A stretch of DNA of 64,000 bases from Sclerurus mexicanus. Taxonomy: Eukaryota > Chordata > Aves > Passeriformes > Furnariidae. Position 1 is the stretch's first letter. Every line of letters starts with the position of its first letter. Position numbers and translations under genes: made by a program. Location of the stretch: NCBI GenBank assembly GCA_013396755.1, contig VWZF01000296.1, positions 248,001 through 312,000 of the forward strand, in the 5' to 3' direction. Under the pieces are notes generated by a model. It saw nothing but the letters and a program-made list of their open reading frames with translations. It was not told where the DNA came from and did not search any database. This document shows, piece by piece, positions 12,476 through 26,516 of the stretch.

Positions 12476-15400
12476 CATATCTATATGCACTCTAAAACTT
12501 TGTTGCAAGGATGAATACAGCTCAGGGCCACATTTATTGCCAGAGGTTTTTCATGAAGCAACCAGTCTGTAGGAGTTCAAAGGACTCCCTTTTAATCACA
12601 ACAGGTGAGTATGGTCATGTGGGTCCACCTTGTCCAGCCAGTGGATAAGTGCAGCTGCAAGTTTGAAGAATTCTGGGAAGAATGCTCTTCCACCCATCAC
12701 GTGTTTAAGTATTACAGTCTGTCACAAGGAGAGTCCCTTGGCATGGTGTGAATACTAAACCACAGTATTTCAAAAAATACATATGTGGAAAGCCAGCAGC
12801 TTAGGCACACAGACAAGTGATCACCAGACTCAGCTATATGTGTCAGATCTGTGCCATAGAACAATTTCTTTGGGTGAAGCCCTCCCTGCTAAATCTGAGA
12901 GGCCTTACAGTGAACCACATTAAAAAACCTGCATCAAATGACATTAATTCACTGCTACAATACATGTGCCTTCAAAGGTGTCACTGCTGCACAACCACTG
13001 CCACTTTTTGCTCTGATGGTCAAAAGCTGGAAAGCCTCTGAAACAAAGCTTCACACACCTACCCCTTAGAAACCTTTGTGATCATCTTCTTTAGCATAGT
13101 CGTAGTCACCCCTCTTTTGCAGCCCCTCATCAGGCAAAGATGGTGCTTTGAGGACATGCTGTATTTACTCTAAAGGGGAGAGGGGACAGCATAGATGTCA
13201 AACAGTGCCCCTCCTCTCTTCCTGAAGCAGCAATGAAGAAGTGTTACATCCTTCTCAAAGTCAATGGAAAACCAGACAGTCCCCGAAGTTAAAGATATGT
13301 TCATAACATTAGATGATTTTCTGAGTCAAAACTAGGAACAATTCCCCCAGTTCAACCCTTTTGCTTGAGACTCATTACAGTGGCAGATAGATGGCAGTTT
13401 TCATTAAATCGTTGGTATCAATGTGAAATTTAACACATCCTTAGTTACATCATTCTGAGTGGCAGCCTCACAATATTTTCAAGATGAGCAAAATATCTTT
13501 AACTCTACAGGACTTTTCTAGTCCATGGCAAGCAGCCCTGGGAATAGCACACAGCACCCTGTGAGACACAGGTAAGACAAAATGTTCTACATTACAGAAA
13601 ACACCAGCATATTGTAATCTTTCTCTAAAACCAGCCAAATGAGCAGCATTCATTTGGGGGAATTAATGTAATTAATTATATTCAAACACCAAGACAATCC
13701 ATCTGTAATTCTTAACCTAATTTGCTAGCTAACAGTTGACTGCTTGTGAGTCTAAGCAAACACAGGCTTTTGCAGAACAAAACCAATGAGTGTTCTGAAT
13801 ATTCTTAAGGTATGCAATCATTTTAAACCTTAAGACAAAGCAGAAACTTTCTTTAGTAAGATCTTTCTGCCAAACTCTCTGAACCTTTAAAGCAGGCTTG
13901 GATAAAATATTTTATATATATTGATCAAGTGACACCAACAGGCTTAGTAAAACCTTCTAGCTCTGTCTTTATGAGCTGAGAATAAAGAAGGATGTATTTT
14001 GGGGGAAAGGAGAGTAGCAAACCATGGCTACCAGTATTCAAATGACAAAAACATCTGAGAGAATTCCAGATGTCAGCCATGTGTTATGGTTTAATAGTTC
14101 AGATCTGAGTCACAAGCACAAAAACCAGTTATGAAACATATGCCTGCTTGCCTGTGTGTGTACACACAGCAGTGTGGACTACGTAAAACATAAAAGTCCT
14201 AATTTTGGGGGGTTTACCAGAACTGGAGATAAGCAGTTAATCTAGCTGAAGTGGGAAAAAATTAGCACAGTTTGTACTATGCTATGGAGCAAGGGTGCGA
14301 TGATTTATAGTTTCAACATTTAAAAAATGAAGTTAGAACTGAAGAAAGATTAAACACCCACTTGACAAGCACGTGTAATCCTTTCAAATCCTAGAAGTCC
14401 AATCACACCCTCTGTGTTGAATAATGACTAGCCTAAATCACCCACACCCCTGCCATGTGAAACTCATGACAGTCCAAGTAATTTCTAACCCAGCTCTTTC
14501 AAGTTGTAATATATATACTGTGATTTACCAAGTCCTTTTAGCATTTTTTTCTTCTCACATAAAAGGAATAAATACCTGTGGCACCAATAGCAAGAAATAT
14601 CATATGCTTCATCTTCTTTCTGGTGGAGAAACAGTCACAATCATTTATTGCTCTGTATGCAGTTGGTGTCCATGGGCAGGCACCCCTTGCTGATTGCTTT
14701 CAGCTCTCTGGCTCTGAGTGGTTGGCTTGCAGGGGAGCTGGCAAGCAAGATGTTCCCTCTCTGCTATTCTCCAGCTTGGCTACATGACCAAATGAAGGAC
14801 CTGCAAGCAAAGAGAATAATGTACTTTAGCTCATCTGTTTTTCACTCCTGGAACCAGTGTTGCCTTTGCCACGCTCCCATGCACTGACATCAGCCTGTTC
14901 TCTCCTTCCCTGCCTCTCTCTGAGTGGTTCTTCAGGGACACAGCAAGTCAGGAGCTTTGGGATCTGGACCAGCTGGTCTCAGGGAATTTGCACAGCAGTG
15001 AAATCCATAAGGACCTACAGACGCTTTGCCATCCCCAAGAATTACAGCCCTGAACATCCACAGGCAATTGCATATTGCATGTTTTCTTGGCTGATTACAA
15101 ATGCCTGTTTGTATTTGGATATGCTCATGGGAAGCCTGTGCACCCACAAAGCCACCTGGGTGTGCATGCAAAAACCTCAGCCAGACAGGCCAGCATCCCA
15201 AGGGCACACACATGTGGAGCATAGTAACTACATGCACAAATAGACATACATTTTAATGAAAATTTTATTTAAATAACACATATTAGAGTGTTTTAATGAC
15301 TTCATGAAAGGACAAGTGGGATAGTGGCAATGAAACAGCCCAAGCGAAATCACTCTGAAGAAATTCAAGCTGGAGAGTGGAGAGTGGAAAGAAGAGTAGC

Positions 15401-18400
15401 AAACTTCAGCTCCAGGAGGCACAGCAAGGTGTTCCTCAGCAGTGGAGCTGTCTGAAGGTTATCTGCTCTTTGGGGGCTCCCAGACACACTTTGTTGCTAA
15501 GGGTCATCATCAGATTAAAGAAATTAAAGTTGCATTGATGCTGTCTCTATTCTGGTCTTGAAAACCAAGAGACAGATGATGCTTGCTAAACACTTGTGTG
15601 TGGACAATGTACCAGAGGTTTTAATCTGCCCCAGGGGTGCCTACAAAAAAGGACAGCCCTCTGCTTGGGAGCTCCCAAGAGCCTTTTATATTTCCCCCAA
15701 AGCTCCCTCCACTGTAAAGCACAGGTTTGGGGGCAGGGAAGAAAGGATGTTAAACCATACTGGGGGTGGGGAGCGGGGAGAACAAAACCAAAAACCAACT
15801 CAAAACCAAAAAACAATTGTCAAACACACTTTTTCTCTGGTCTTTGCAAATTAAGATTTCACACAGGGATTTGAACAGGTGCAGTGTTGCCAGATCTGGC
15901 AATGGCAGCCCCCTGCCTACATAGCTGACCCTTATTTATCTTGCCGTGGTTTTCACTTAGCTGGGTCCCTCAGCAGTGAGGATTTCAGACTCTATGTGGC
16001 TGAGAAGCAGCAGTCAGCTCTCTGCCATGGCAGGCTTGGGGAGCAGTCGGGCTCTGGCACTGGGCACTTGCTTGGGGGGGGAAACCTCTATCCACTGGCT
16101 CCCTGTGTGGCCACAGACTCAGGGGAGGCGCATGTTGCCAGCAACACCTTGTCACAGAGATTGAATTTAGGTCCTGTGGGCAAACAGAGAATGCCAGCTT
16201 CTTATGGCAATGCCAGCACATCCCTATTTACCTTGCAACACAAGCAGAGGGCAAGTGGTGTTCAAGATACTCTCTGTTCAAGCATTATAAATATTGCATG
16301 TAAACCTGGCCCTTACTTTGACAACTCCTGTAGAAAATCCCCAGATAAATGCCTCTCCCTGAGCTACTGCTATTTTTGGTGACTGGAGTGCAAAAGCATG
16401 ACCAAGGGCAGGAGGAGTTTGGCTCTTGTGGGCATGACTTGATAAAAAGTCAGGCATGCCTTGAGGTCTGCAGACATATATTATAGAGCAACAGCATTTA
16501 CATGATTTTTCCCAACTGAGTCTGCATTGTGACTCAATGGGAAACAGGGCTAATGGGGGCAAAGCAGAGAGGGAACAAGCAGGTGCTGCAACAGGAGAAG
16601 GCGGTGCATGGGAAAAGACAACTAGTTTTTAAAAAACAGATTAAAAAGGACAAAAACGTCACAGGAAGGGATTATCACAGCTCAGCAAAGGCAGTCTGCT
16701 GCTTCAGAGGGCTGAGGTTTGCATACTGTGGCCATGGGCAAGAGTGTGTGTCGAAGGACTACCTTGCATGTGCTTGGGACAATGGGGCATTGGTGGTTTC
16801 CTCAGTCATGGCAAAATAAGAGGGGTGAGGCTGGGTGCACACCACACTAGCTGCCCCAGTGCAGGTCAAAGCTGCTCTGTGCTTAGTTGCATCCCTTGGG
16901 AGACATTTTTGCAAGAGGCCTTTTGATGACACTGTCTATTAAAATGCACATCACATTCCAGCTATTGCTGCTGGAGTTTGCTTTTTTTTTTTGAATTATG
17001 ATTTTTCATAAAAGCCTACACACTTCAGAAATATTGTCATGGAAATAAAATAAAATAAAATCTATAGTAGCGCTACTTGTTTCCCCGGGGCTGCTGCGAA
17101 AGCCGTGTTAAAATAGCTCCATCTCGTGGAAATCAGCAGCAGCACTAAGGGCAAACGACGATCTGGGAGAAGAGCTGTAGGGAAATGCTGGCAACTTGCT
17201 CCTTGACTGCATGTGCCAGCAGTGGCTTTGGTTCCCATCCAGAGGGGTTTTGCTGGTCCCATCTCTTCCAGAGTTTCAGCCAGAGCTGCAGGCTTGTAAA
17301 AAACTGTAAAATATCTGTGTACAAAGGCAACATAACTAGTACATTTTATCTCCTTTTTTATATATAACTGTAGTATTTACACAGTTTTTGTATGGTCATA
17401 TTCAGAGGTCAGGGGAAGTTTGGGGCTGTGGGGTGGCTTCAACCTCTGTCATACAGAGCTCCATTTCAAATTGTCTATCAGAGGGACCCCCATTCCCACC
17501 ATCACTCCTTGCCTTCACCAATTAATTCACAGCTGCATCTGCACCTTGCTCAGCACTTTTTTCCTGTCTCTGTCATCTAGTTTCCCTTTGCCTGTACCCC
17601 TGTGCATATACTTGTAAATTGGAGAGAACAGCTGTACTGTAGAGCTCAAACACATTCCTGTCTTTAAAGACTTCACAGTTTAGATAAGACATTCATGAGG
17701 TTACATTTTCAAATAATAATTACTCCCTCTTTTCTAATGCATGGTTTGATTTATTCTCCTGTTTATCCAGACTGAGTTTTACCTTTTGATAACACAGTTT
17801 ATTTAAAACTTTTTGTTTAAAGTCTGTTTAATCCATGTTCTGGGGGACAAGAAGTGAATTTCAGCATGACTTACATGTCCCTTTCATTTTGCACTGGTAC
17901 CACCACTTGGAATCACCTAAGCGATAACAAAACCTTTCAGGCTTAAATGGTCTGACACACATACTATAAATTACACAAGACACCAACAGGTCACCAGCGT
18001 AGATCACTGAAAAAAATGCAACAACCTCCTCAGGCAAAACTGCACTCATCTGCAAGGTATACAAACAGTTAAATAATGTTAAGAAGATGGATTACCCCAA
18101 AGAGAAGAACTCTGCATTGCCTTGCCATGCTCTGGGTATGCCTGAGTATCTTAGCAAAGACTGCCCACTCAGCACATGGGCATGGGAGCTGGAGAAGCAG
18201 AAAGGCACACCAGCATGCACTCCAGGGATCACATAGGGCTGGCTGTGATGAGGTCCAGACTGACAGCAGTTTAGAAATGGAACCTGGAAAAGAAAGGACA
18301 TGGAAAATGCTCCTAACTGAAAATCTAGACACAGTCATGGTTGAAGGAAGGTTCTCTGAAGCACCTGGCTGGCTTTTCCTCTGGTAGCAGATAACGCACT

Positions 18401-21400
18401 AAATCTGTTACAATCTCCAGCTTCTTGTTCTTCCCTCTGTCCTCCTCTCTCTAAGAAGCATCCTGAGATCCTCACTCCACTATGCTGGGTATGACTCCTG
18501 CAAAACCACATCCAATAGCAAGGCACAGATTGATGTTGGTGTTGTTCAGGTAGCTGAAAAGAAGAAACAAGAGGTAAAACTAATTAAAAGGAAAATATGG
18601 GAGGCAAATTTGGGAAATCTCATCAGGATCACAGGAATTTACTTTCTGTGATTGTTCTCTGAAGAGTTATTTCCACTCATTTGTAAAAATGATCATTTGC
18701 CCATACCCAGTTTGTGACATTAAATCAGGCCAGGCAAACCGTGTCCAGGGCTGGCTTACCACTCACAAACAGTAGCATATTGAAAGACACTGCTATTTCT
18801 ATCACTCCAGCAGAGCATCAGGAACTGCCTCTTTGTTCATTAAAATGGAGTGCCAGTGCCCAATCACTTGTGTTTCTTTAAGATCCACTCTTCTGTGACC
18901 TAAGGAAAATATGTGTCCTGTGGTGCACTGCAGAGTGAGAAAGACACAAGCCTGCCCCAAGGAGTGCAGCTCAGATCAGCACAGCAGCATGACCAACTAC
19001 AGTGCACACACTGCTGGGAACACTTCTTTACACATCGTTTTGCCTCCACAAGCTGGAGGGGACAGCTCTGATCAATAGGCACCAGAGCCAAATAGTAGCA
19101 GTGCAGCAGAGAGGGGATCAGGGCTATAGCAGAGACAGCCTGCAGATGCTGCAGAGGATGTTGGGCAGGGGTAAGGGTCAATTGCTCTCAACTGTCAACA
19201 GCAAAATAAGCAATGAGTTAAATTAGAGCAAGGAAGATATAGCTGCACCAGAGGAAAAAGCCTGTAATTGATGGCAAGTGTGATTAGGCAACGGGGCCCA
19301 GTGCCAGAGGAAGTGCTGACTATCAGCCAACACCATCCTGGCAAGGCTTTGTCGTCATTGCTTGTGGGAGGATGGATCCCAGCCACAGCTCCCTTGCTTT
19401 TGGGCTACAGAGATTACCCATCCTAGGCCTTCTCTGCTATGGTGGTGATGAGTTAGCTCCTCCCAGCCCACTCAGGAGAGCACAGAGAGCCTGGGTACAG
19501 TCTCTTGAGAATTTCACTCCTTTTTTTAGTTATTGCAAAAAAAACCAAGGGAAGGCTATGGCTTACTTCTGGCTTTCCTTTGAAGGCAATTGATATTTTG
19601 AAGGGATGGCAATATGCAAGGAACTAACACCAAGACAAGCTGGACTGTGAAGCTCTGATGTGCTTTTTTTGATGCCAATAAAACCATGCCAAAGACAGAG
19701 TTGCCAAGTGAAACACTTTCAAAAGACTAATGACCAACCTGCAGACAGTTAGCCCTGGCAATACTGCAGGATATTTGCCCAGCAATCTTTCAGGGGGGTG
19801 AGGAGTTAACCAGACTGTCTCTGACCTGGATCTGACAAACTCAGCAAGTCTAAACATTTGACAAATTCTTCTCCTTGCACACAGTTTCTGAAACAGAGAC
19901 TAGGTATTTGAGATATATATATATACAAAACAAACCACATGAAACCAGACATTAGAGCAGACAGGATTTCTGGAGTAAATATCTGATGAAAGAAATGACC
20001 AATGGCCCCAGGTCATTGGTATCGGTTCAGTCCAGTGGGCAGAGGGGGCAAGGCCCCGATAAGGACCACTGTGGAATAGCTCTGCATGCATGGGATCACT
20101 CTTCCCAGATTCACATCCCTAGTCTGGCTGAGTTGTAAGAATTTACCCTTTCAAAAGCACCTAATAGAAACAGCTCATCAGCAGCACCCAACTGCAGCCT
20201 GAACTTCCAGCAGCCACATGAAGAACAAACCTCTGAATTTTAGCAGAGAGGTTGGTTTGTTCTCCCATCAGTAAATGAGATCAATCAAAGATTCCTGCTT
20301 GGCAAGAAAGGCAAGATCACTGTGAGCATAGGAACCTCAGAGCCCTATCTCTGAAGGATGGTGAGGACAAAGAAACAAATGTTATGCTGTGGCAAAATAT
20401 GTTTAGGGCACTGACATATTCCCAACTGGAATAATATGCGTTTTACCTTGTTACATCACATGTCATAACCAGCAGATACCTGGCAGTTGCATGGATGTGC
20501 ATCAGCCAAAGACCATCAGTGTGAAAGATAAGAATTAGTAAATATGAATGGGGGAGAAAGAGGAGGGAAACTTGAGAAGTGAATTGAAGCAATCAAATTG
20601 TGCTGAGGCATAACTTCATGTTCCTAAGGCATTTATCTGAGCATGACCTATGGTTTTTTCCCTCATCATGGCAGTTTTGGGTTTCTGAAGTTATTCGCAC
20701 ACACTCTGACCAGAGACAGAGCCTGCTCCTGCATTTCAGCAGGTGGAGAAGGAGAAGTGGCATTCACCTGCCCACACAGTCTCACCAGTGACCACCCTGT
20801 ACCAAAGGGTCATGGAAACCCTCTCTCAGCCAGGACTAGGCTGAACATTTTAAATCTACTTCGAATGCAGCTATGGCTCCTCACCTGCATTTCTTACTTG
20901 AAAGCAGTTAAGAGGTGTCTCTCCACTCTTCCTGGAGCTCTGCACACAACAATGCAAGTCACTTAGCAACAGAACTTCCTTTTTAGATGCTCTTTTGTCA
21001 TTTCAAAGCCTCCATGCCAGAAGTTCTTTAAATAGTCTGAACTCACAGCAGCTCCCTCAGTTTGGCACTTTTCCTTTATCTCTGCATGGTTTCCTCCCAT
21101 TGTAAGGTTAATATCTGTGTCCAGATGAAGAAAACCAAATCAAACAAAGCACCAACTTCGAGTGATCAGTTCAGCCTCACCGTGCAAGGGCTAAGAAATG
21201 CCTTTTCCTCAAAGCTATGCCAAGCAACAGCCAACAGAGACCATTTGAGGAAAGTTCACAAGAGTTTTAATTCTGATTTTTTTGCTTGCTGCTCAAGTAA
21301 GACATGATACAACTATTAGATTTCTCTATCATCCATTTAAAATCTAGTTTTTAAGACTTGTGTCACCCAGTTTGTCAGATTCTGTACTGTTTGGACAGAA

Positions 21401-24400
21401 GAATAATGTTACTAATACCTGACAACTGCACTTTATCTTGGCTTTATAGTACTTACACAGTACTATAAAGTGTTCACTCCCATGGAGGGTGACAACACTG
21501 GGTCTTTTGCTTGTTTAGCAGGAAACACTGGTTGAATTTTTGAGACAGGGAAAAGTTTCATGCTTGTTTCACAGACTAACCGGGAGCTCCAGAACTGAGA
21601 TCCTCAAGACATCTTTTGAATTTTTGAAAAATCACAAGCTACTCAAGGAGGATAACACAAGAGCAGTAGGTATGCAGAAACTGTGTCTTCAGGGAGAGTA
21701 TAGGAGTATAGAAGACATTTCGCCTTTGAAGATGAAACACGGATGAGCAAGACATCAGTAATTAATCAGTTGCTAATTCCTGTCAGCAGTTTCCTTCCTA
21801 CATTGTGCCTTTGTCCTGGCTATTTTTAGTCTGCATTTGGTAGGACTTCACACAGCTTCACATACCGCAGCCATGGCCAACTTGGCTTCTTGGCTGGCAG
21901 GCAGGGCTCAGGATGCAGGCACAGGGGCCAGGAAGGCCTGTGGCCTCTAGCAAGCTGCAGTCATCACCTAAAAGTTTGTTCATCCTCTCTGCTAAAAAAA
22001 TAGTACTGTTGCCCTCTCTAAAGCCAGGGGTTCTAGGGCATGGCACAGCAGTAGTGCCCTGGCTATGTACCTGCACACCAAACTATTTGAAAGTTACCTC
22101 AAATAAAACACACAAGAGAACAATCCATCCATGGAGAGGGAGACAGAGGAGTTCTCACTCTATTCGTTTGGAATATTTCTATAAACAGTGCTCACATCAT
22201 GTCCCTGGTCACACTGCCCCTTCTTTTTCAAGGGTCATCTAGGTCACTACCTGTGCAAGAAGGTTGATCAAGTCTTGGAAGTTCCAGATGGAAGCTGTGA
22301 CATGTCTTCAGCACTGACCTCAACCATCATTGCCAGAGAACAGAAGCTGGTGGCTTGGTCTGTCACCAAGGAGTTGTGGCAAAGCAGGGGAAGGGGAATT
22401 CCTGGGATCCTTCAGCCTAGTCTCTGCCTGCCCAAAAGATTCATCAGTAAGGTTGGTGCCCAGCTGGGAAGGCCTCACAGATGCAATCCTGCAGCTGTTA
22501 TCCCACTTGTGTGCTCACCACACCCTTGACCCCCACAAGGGCAGGCAAAGGGACATTGCTCACACACACACAGAGTGCAGGCTGGAGAGCACATCTGTCT
22601 GCTATCTCCTGCCTTTGTTTAGGATTTCAGAAAGATCGATTGCTGTAGTATGAAGCACAGGGCTTTCACATGAAGTCTGGTAAAGTCTGACATGTTTCAC
22701 AGCAGCTGTTTCTTCCTGACCATGATTTATGCTCTTGCTGCATCACCTTGTTTTAGGTTTTTCCTTAGAGTGCAGCCTGAGCCTGAATACCTGCTGTGCT
22801 GGCAGCAAAGCCCATGTAGGTTTCCCTGCTGGGAAATGTGTGTTTGTGGCAGGGCAGGTGGTTCTGGTCCCCCCCCAGCTGCCATGTTTCATCTTCTGGG
22901 GGTATCACACAGCCACAGTGGGGGCACAGTGGTCACAGCCCAAATCACATGGCTTCAAGGCAAATCCTGGTTGGGGTTCTTAACATGCAGCATTTAAAGC
23001 AATTGTTGGGATTCCGATCTCTTGTTTATAGTACTAAAGAAGACAACAAAGCAGGAAAATCTTGAAATCCGCACTTGAAAAAAAAGTCTGAAAATTGTAT
23101 TAATCCTTTGATCCTGCATAGAATTCGCAGGTATTTTGGAAGCCTTGCTGTACTAGGTTGCCAATCTCTTTTTCTTCAGAGCTACAGAAGAGTCAGAGAC
23201 TGATGTGATTTATCTGTTAAATAAGAGCAAATGAACACCTCATAGGGATTCTGAGGGTACTAAAGTCTTTTTAATATAGACACACAACTCATTACACTTT
23301 TGGGGGGGCTTTTTTGTATGTCTTTGGTTCCCACTCACTGCTACAGTCATTACACATTGTTTCAAAGGCAACCATGAAAGAGAAGCCATTTTTCAGGTTC
23401 ATCCCACCTGCAGCACTCCTCAGGGCCAGGCTTTTTGGAGATGTGACACTCAGTGGTCTCACCAGGAGACCTGGATCAGGCCAGGCACAGGGTCAGCCAG
23501 GTGGATTTGACATTAGACAGGATTTCCCCTCAACCCAGTCAGCCATCTCCCTACCCAGGTGGAGAGGCTCCTGCAGTATCCCACCCAGAAATGGGACCCA
23601 CCTTTCTGTGTCAGGGGTGGGAACTGGCATCTTGTGACTTCAGCATCATGCCAACAGTTCACATCATGCCCAGGTCTGTGCCACTTGTCTGGGCTGAGGA
23701 GCATGCCAGCACTTTACCATCACAGTCCCCACTAGGACTGACTCCTGGTGGGGAAAAGTCCACCACCCATGGGCAGACACTGTGGGTGACTCACTGCATT
23801 TTGTTGAGCCTTTTGAGCTGTTCCTCATGTGTAGCTCAAGAAATCAGTTTAAAATGGAGAACCTCTGGGGGAGGTACTGCGCTCTCCAAGGGACTTTCTG
23901 ACTGCAGGGCAGACTGACCACGTGGGGTGCCATGGCAGTGGAGGGACAGTGTGCAGGGAGCAAAGTGCTCAGCCCTCAGCAGCATGCAGCATCCCAGGAG
24001 TGTTTAGTGATGGGCACAGTAACACTGGAGTCAATTATTTCTGCTGGTATTTGCAGACTCCTAAATTCCCCATCATCATAGTGGAAAGAGTTTCACCCAA
24101 GCACAGAGAAAGTAAATTTAGGAGCTGCAAATTACTCACGAGGGGACATTCCCAGTGACCCCTATGGTCTGACAGCCCCCTGAATGAAGTGATGGAGAAA
24201 GAATCCACCCAACACTTGGGGACAGCAAACACCAGCAGGCAGATGATGAGCAGTCCCATCTGAACACAGGAGGTGAATCAGCCTGCAATAGCCGTGGCTG
24301 CTGAAATCACAGGTCTGCAGCCTTCTCAAGCCCATGGTAGGTGTCCATAGCAAACCCAAACCCCCTCCCACTAACTACTGCCATAAATTCTTACCTCTTT

Positions 24401-24559
24401 CCATTTTGCTTTAAAGGCACAAAGATAGATAGGCACACATAATGAATAATTCAAATATCCCTAATTATTAGTCATTTTTACTAAGTTCAACGATTCCTTG
24501 AGCACATGGTCAAGAAGAGGAACTTCAGTCACCCAATACTAATTTCATACCACATTATT
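12476..24559. other. Intergenic, no gene seen
   Basis: About 12 kb with many short open frames (up to 167 codons at 15879-16382) on both strands, but no recognisable protein family, no exon with plausible splice sites and no tRNA. GC-richer stretches near 15-16 kb and 22-24 kb account for the longer chance frames. An A/C-rich low-complexity patch lies at about 15779-15830. In syntenic vertebrate maps this side of CD180 is a gene-poor interval. Confidence 0.5.
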
Positions 24560-25045
24560 CATTGCCCAAACTGTTGTGTGCAGTTTTGGAAGCCTCAATA
24601 TAAGATATAAAGCCATTAGAGAGCATGAAAAGGAGGGTCACAAAGATGGTGAAGGGTCTGGAGGGTAAGTCATAGGAGAAGTGCCTGAGGTCACTTCATT
24701 TGTTCTGCCTGGAGAGAGGAAACTGAGGGGATACCTCATCATGGTCTACAGCTTCCTCACAAGGGGAAGAGGAGGCGCAGGCACTGATCTCTTCTCTCTG
24801 GTGACCAGTGACAGAGACCAGGGAAATGACACACCAATGAAGGTGTGTCAGGGGTGGTTTAGATTGGATATTAGGAAATGTTTCTTAACGCAGAGGTTGG
24901 TTGGGCACTGGAACAGGCTCCTCAGGGAAGTGGTCACAGCACCAAGCCTGACAGAGGTCCAGAAACATTTGGACAATGCTCTCAGGCACATGATGTTGCA
25001 GTTGTCCTGTGCAGGGCCAGGAACCGGACTTTGTGACCCCTGTGC
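24560..25045 (+). mobile_element. CR1 LINE 3' fragment
   Basis: The plus strand follows the CR1 coding 3' end and start of the 3' UTR. Landmarks are TGTGCAGTTTTGGAAGCCTCA (about 24578) and ATTGGATATTAGGAAATG (about 24862). The stretch GGCACTGGAACAGGCTCCTCAGG (about 24904) is the conserved block encoding the end of CR1 ORF2, and GTCCAGAAACATTTGGACAATGCTCT (about 24957) follows. The copy is several percent diverged and has lost the open frame. An A-rich, CAAAATC-type low-complexity stretch follows at 25102-25140. Confidence 0.8.
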
Positions 25046-25422
25046 ATCACTTCCTGCTCAGGATAGCAGCCTCACCTCCCCTCACCACTCCCTGCTCCCC
25101 CTGTAAAACAAAATCAAAACCAACCAAAATCAAAAATATCTCTGGAATTATTCCTGCTTCCTTACATCATACAAATTCCACAACACATAATAATGGGCTT
25201 CATTGCAGTGCAGAATGAAGCAAAATTAGCTTTGGTTGATGTATTCTCTTGATTTAGAGGACTTTTTACAAAGCATCTCATTTAAATTTGATGGGTTTGG
25301 GATGGGTGGTGGGAGGAAGTACCTATGCCGCCAGGGCTTGTAGCCTGCCAAAAAAGGGTTGTGGAGTACAAGCATGAGTCCAAGCTGCTGCACACCAAAA
25401 AAGCACAGTGGGGATGACAGGG

Positions 25423-26516
25423 TGTAGTAGGCTGACCCTGACTGGATGCCAGGTGTTCTGTCACTTGTCTGCACAACTGGACAGGAGGATGAAAATATAT
25501 AAAAAGTTCATGGGTTGAGATAAGGACAGGAAGAGATGACAAACATTGCTTCCACAGGCAAAACAGATTCAACTTCGGGATATTAATTGAATTTATTACC
25601 AACAAAATCAGAGCAGGATAATGAGAAGGAAAATAAAAAACACCTTCTCCCCACCCTTCCTTCCTTCCTGGGCTCTGCCTCCTCTCCCTCAGGGGCACAG
25701 GGAGATGGAGAATATGAGTTACAGTCTGTTCATCACATGTTGTTCCTGCTATTGCTCAAGGAGAGGAGTTCTTCCTCTGCTCCAGCATGGGGTCCCTGCC
25801 ATGGGAGGCAGTTCTCCATGAACTTCTCCAGCGTGAGTCCCTCCCACAGGCAACTGTTCTCCATGAACTGCTTCAGGGAAGGGTCACTTTTCCACCAGGT
25901 GCAGTACTTCAGGAACAGACTGCTCCAGCATGAGTCTCCCACAGGGCCACAGGTCCTACCAGGAAATCTCCACCAGTGTGGGCTGTTCTCTCCACAGATC
26001 TGCAGGTCCCTGCAGGACCCTGACCCAGCACAGTCTCCCACTGATTCACAGCCCTCTTTTGGGCATCCCTCTGCTCCAGTGTGTTGCTCCTCCACAGGCT
26101 GCAGGTGGATCTCTGCACCCCTGTAGAAATCCATAGACTGCAGGGGCACAGCTGCCTCACCATGATCTGCACCATGGGCTGCAGGGGAACCTCAGCTCTG
26201 GCACTCAGAGCACCTCCTCCCCTTCCTTCTACACCAACCTTGGTGTTTGCAGAGCTGTTTCTCTCACATATTCTCACTCCTCTCTTCTCTGGCTGCAATT
26301 ATATCTGCACAATAACTTTTTTTCCTTCTTTAATATGTTATCATAGAGGCATTACTATCAGTCCTGACTGGCTTGGCCTCAGGCAGCAGCGAGTCTGTCC
26401 CAGAGTCAGCTGGCACTGGTTCTACTGGACATGGGCGAAGCTTCTGGCAGCTTCTCATAGTCTATCCATGTAGCCCCCTCCATGCTACCAAAACCTGGCC
26501 ACACAAATCCATTACA
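25423..26516 (-). mobile_element. ERVL-type solo LTR (about 1.1 kb)
   Basis: Read on the minus strand the element begins TGTAATGG (26516) and ends CCTACTACA (25423), giving TG...CA termini. It contains the imperfect internal repeats typical of this avian LTR family, with repeated 'ctggagcag' and 'ccatggag' units between about 25780 and 26180. It carries an AATAAA poly(A) signal around 25597 and an R-U5 like part ending in the motif related to GGGTCAACC. It belongs to the same family as the copy at 57066-58273. From memory this is a common ERVL-class LTR of songbirds. Five-base flanks (CAGGG and TGGGG) do not match cleanly, so a target-site duplication is uncertain. No internal region is attached. 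Confidence 0.8.

Noticed and set aside
14091..14110. TGTTATGGTTTAAT resembling an LTR start
   Set aside because: No LTR body, poly(A) signal or terminal CA with matching flanks follows.
15879..16382. 167-codon plus-strand open frame as a novel gene
   Set aside because: No domain, no splice context, no codon pattern different from the flanks, and equally long shadows on the other strand.
25587..26298. Overlapping long open frames of up to 179 codons on both strands
   Set aside because: All fall inside the ERVL-type LTR, whose GC-rich repeated units keep several frames open.
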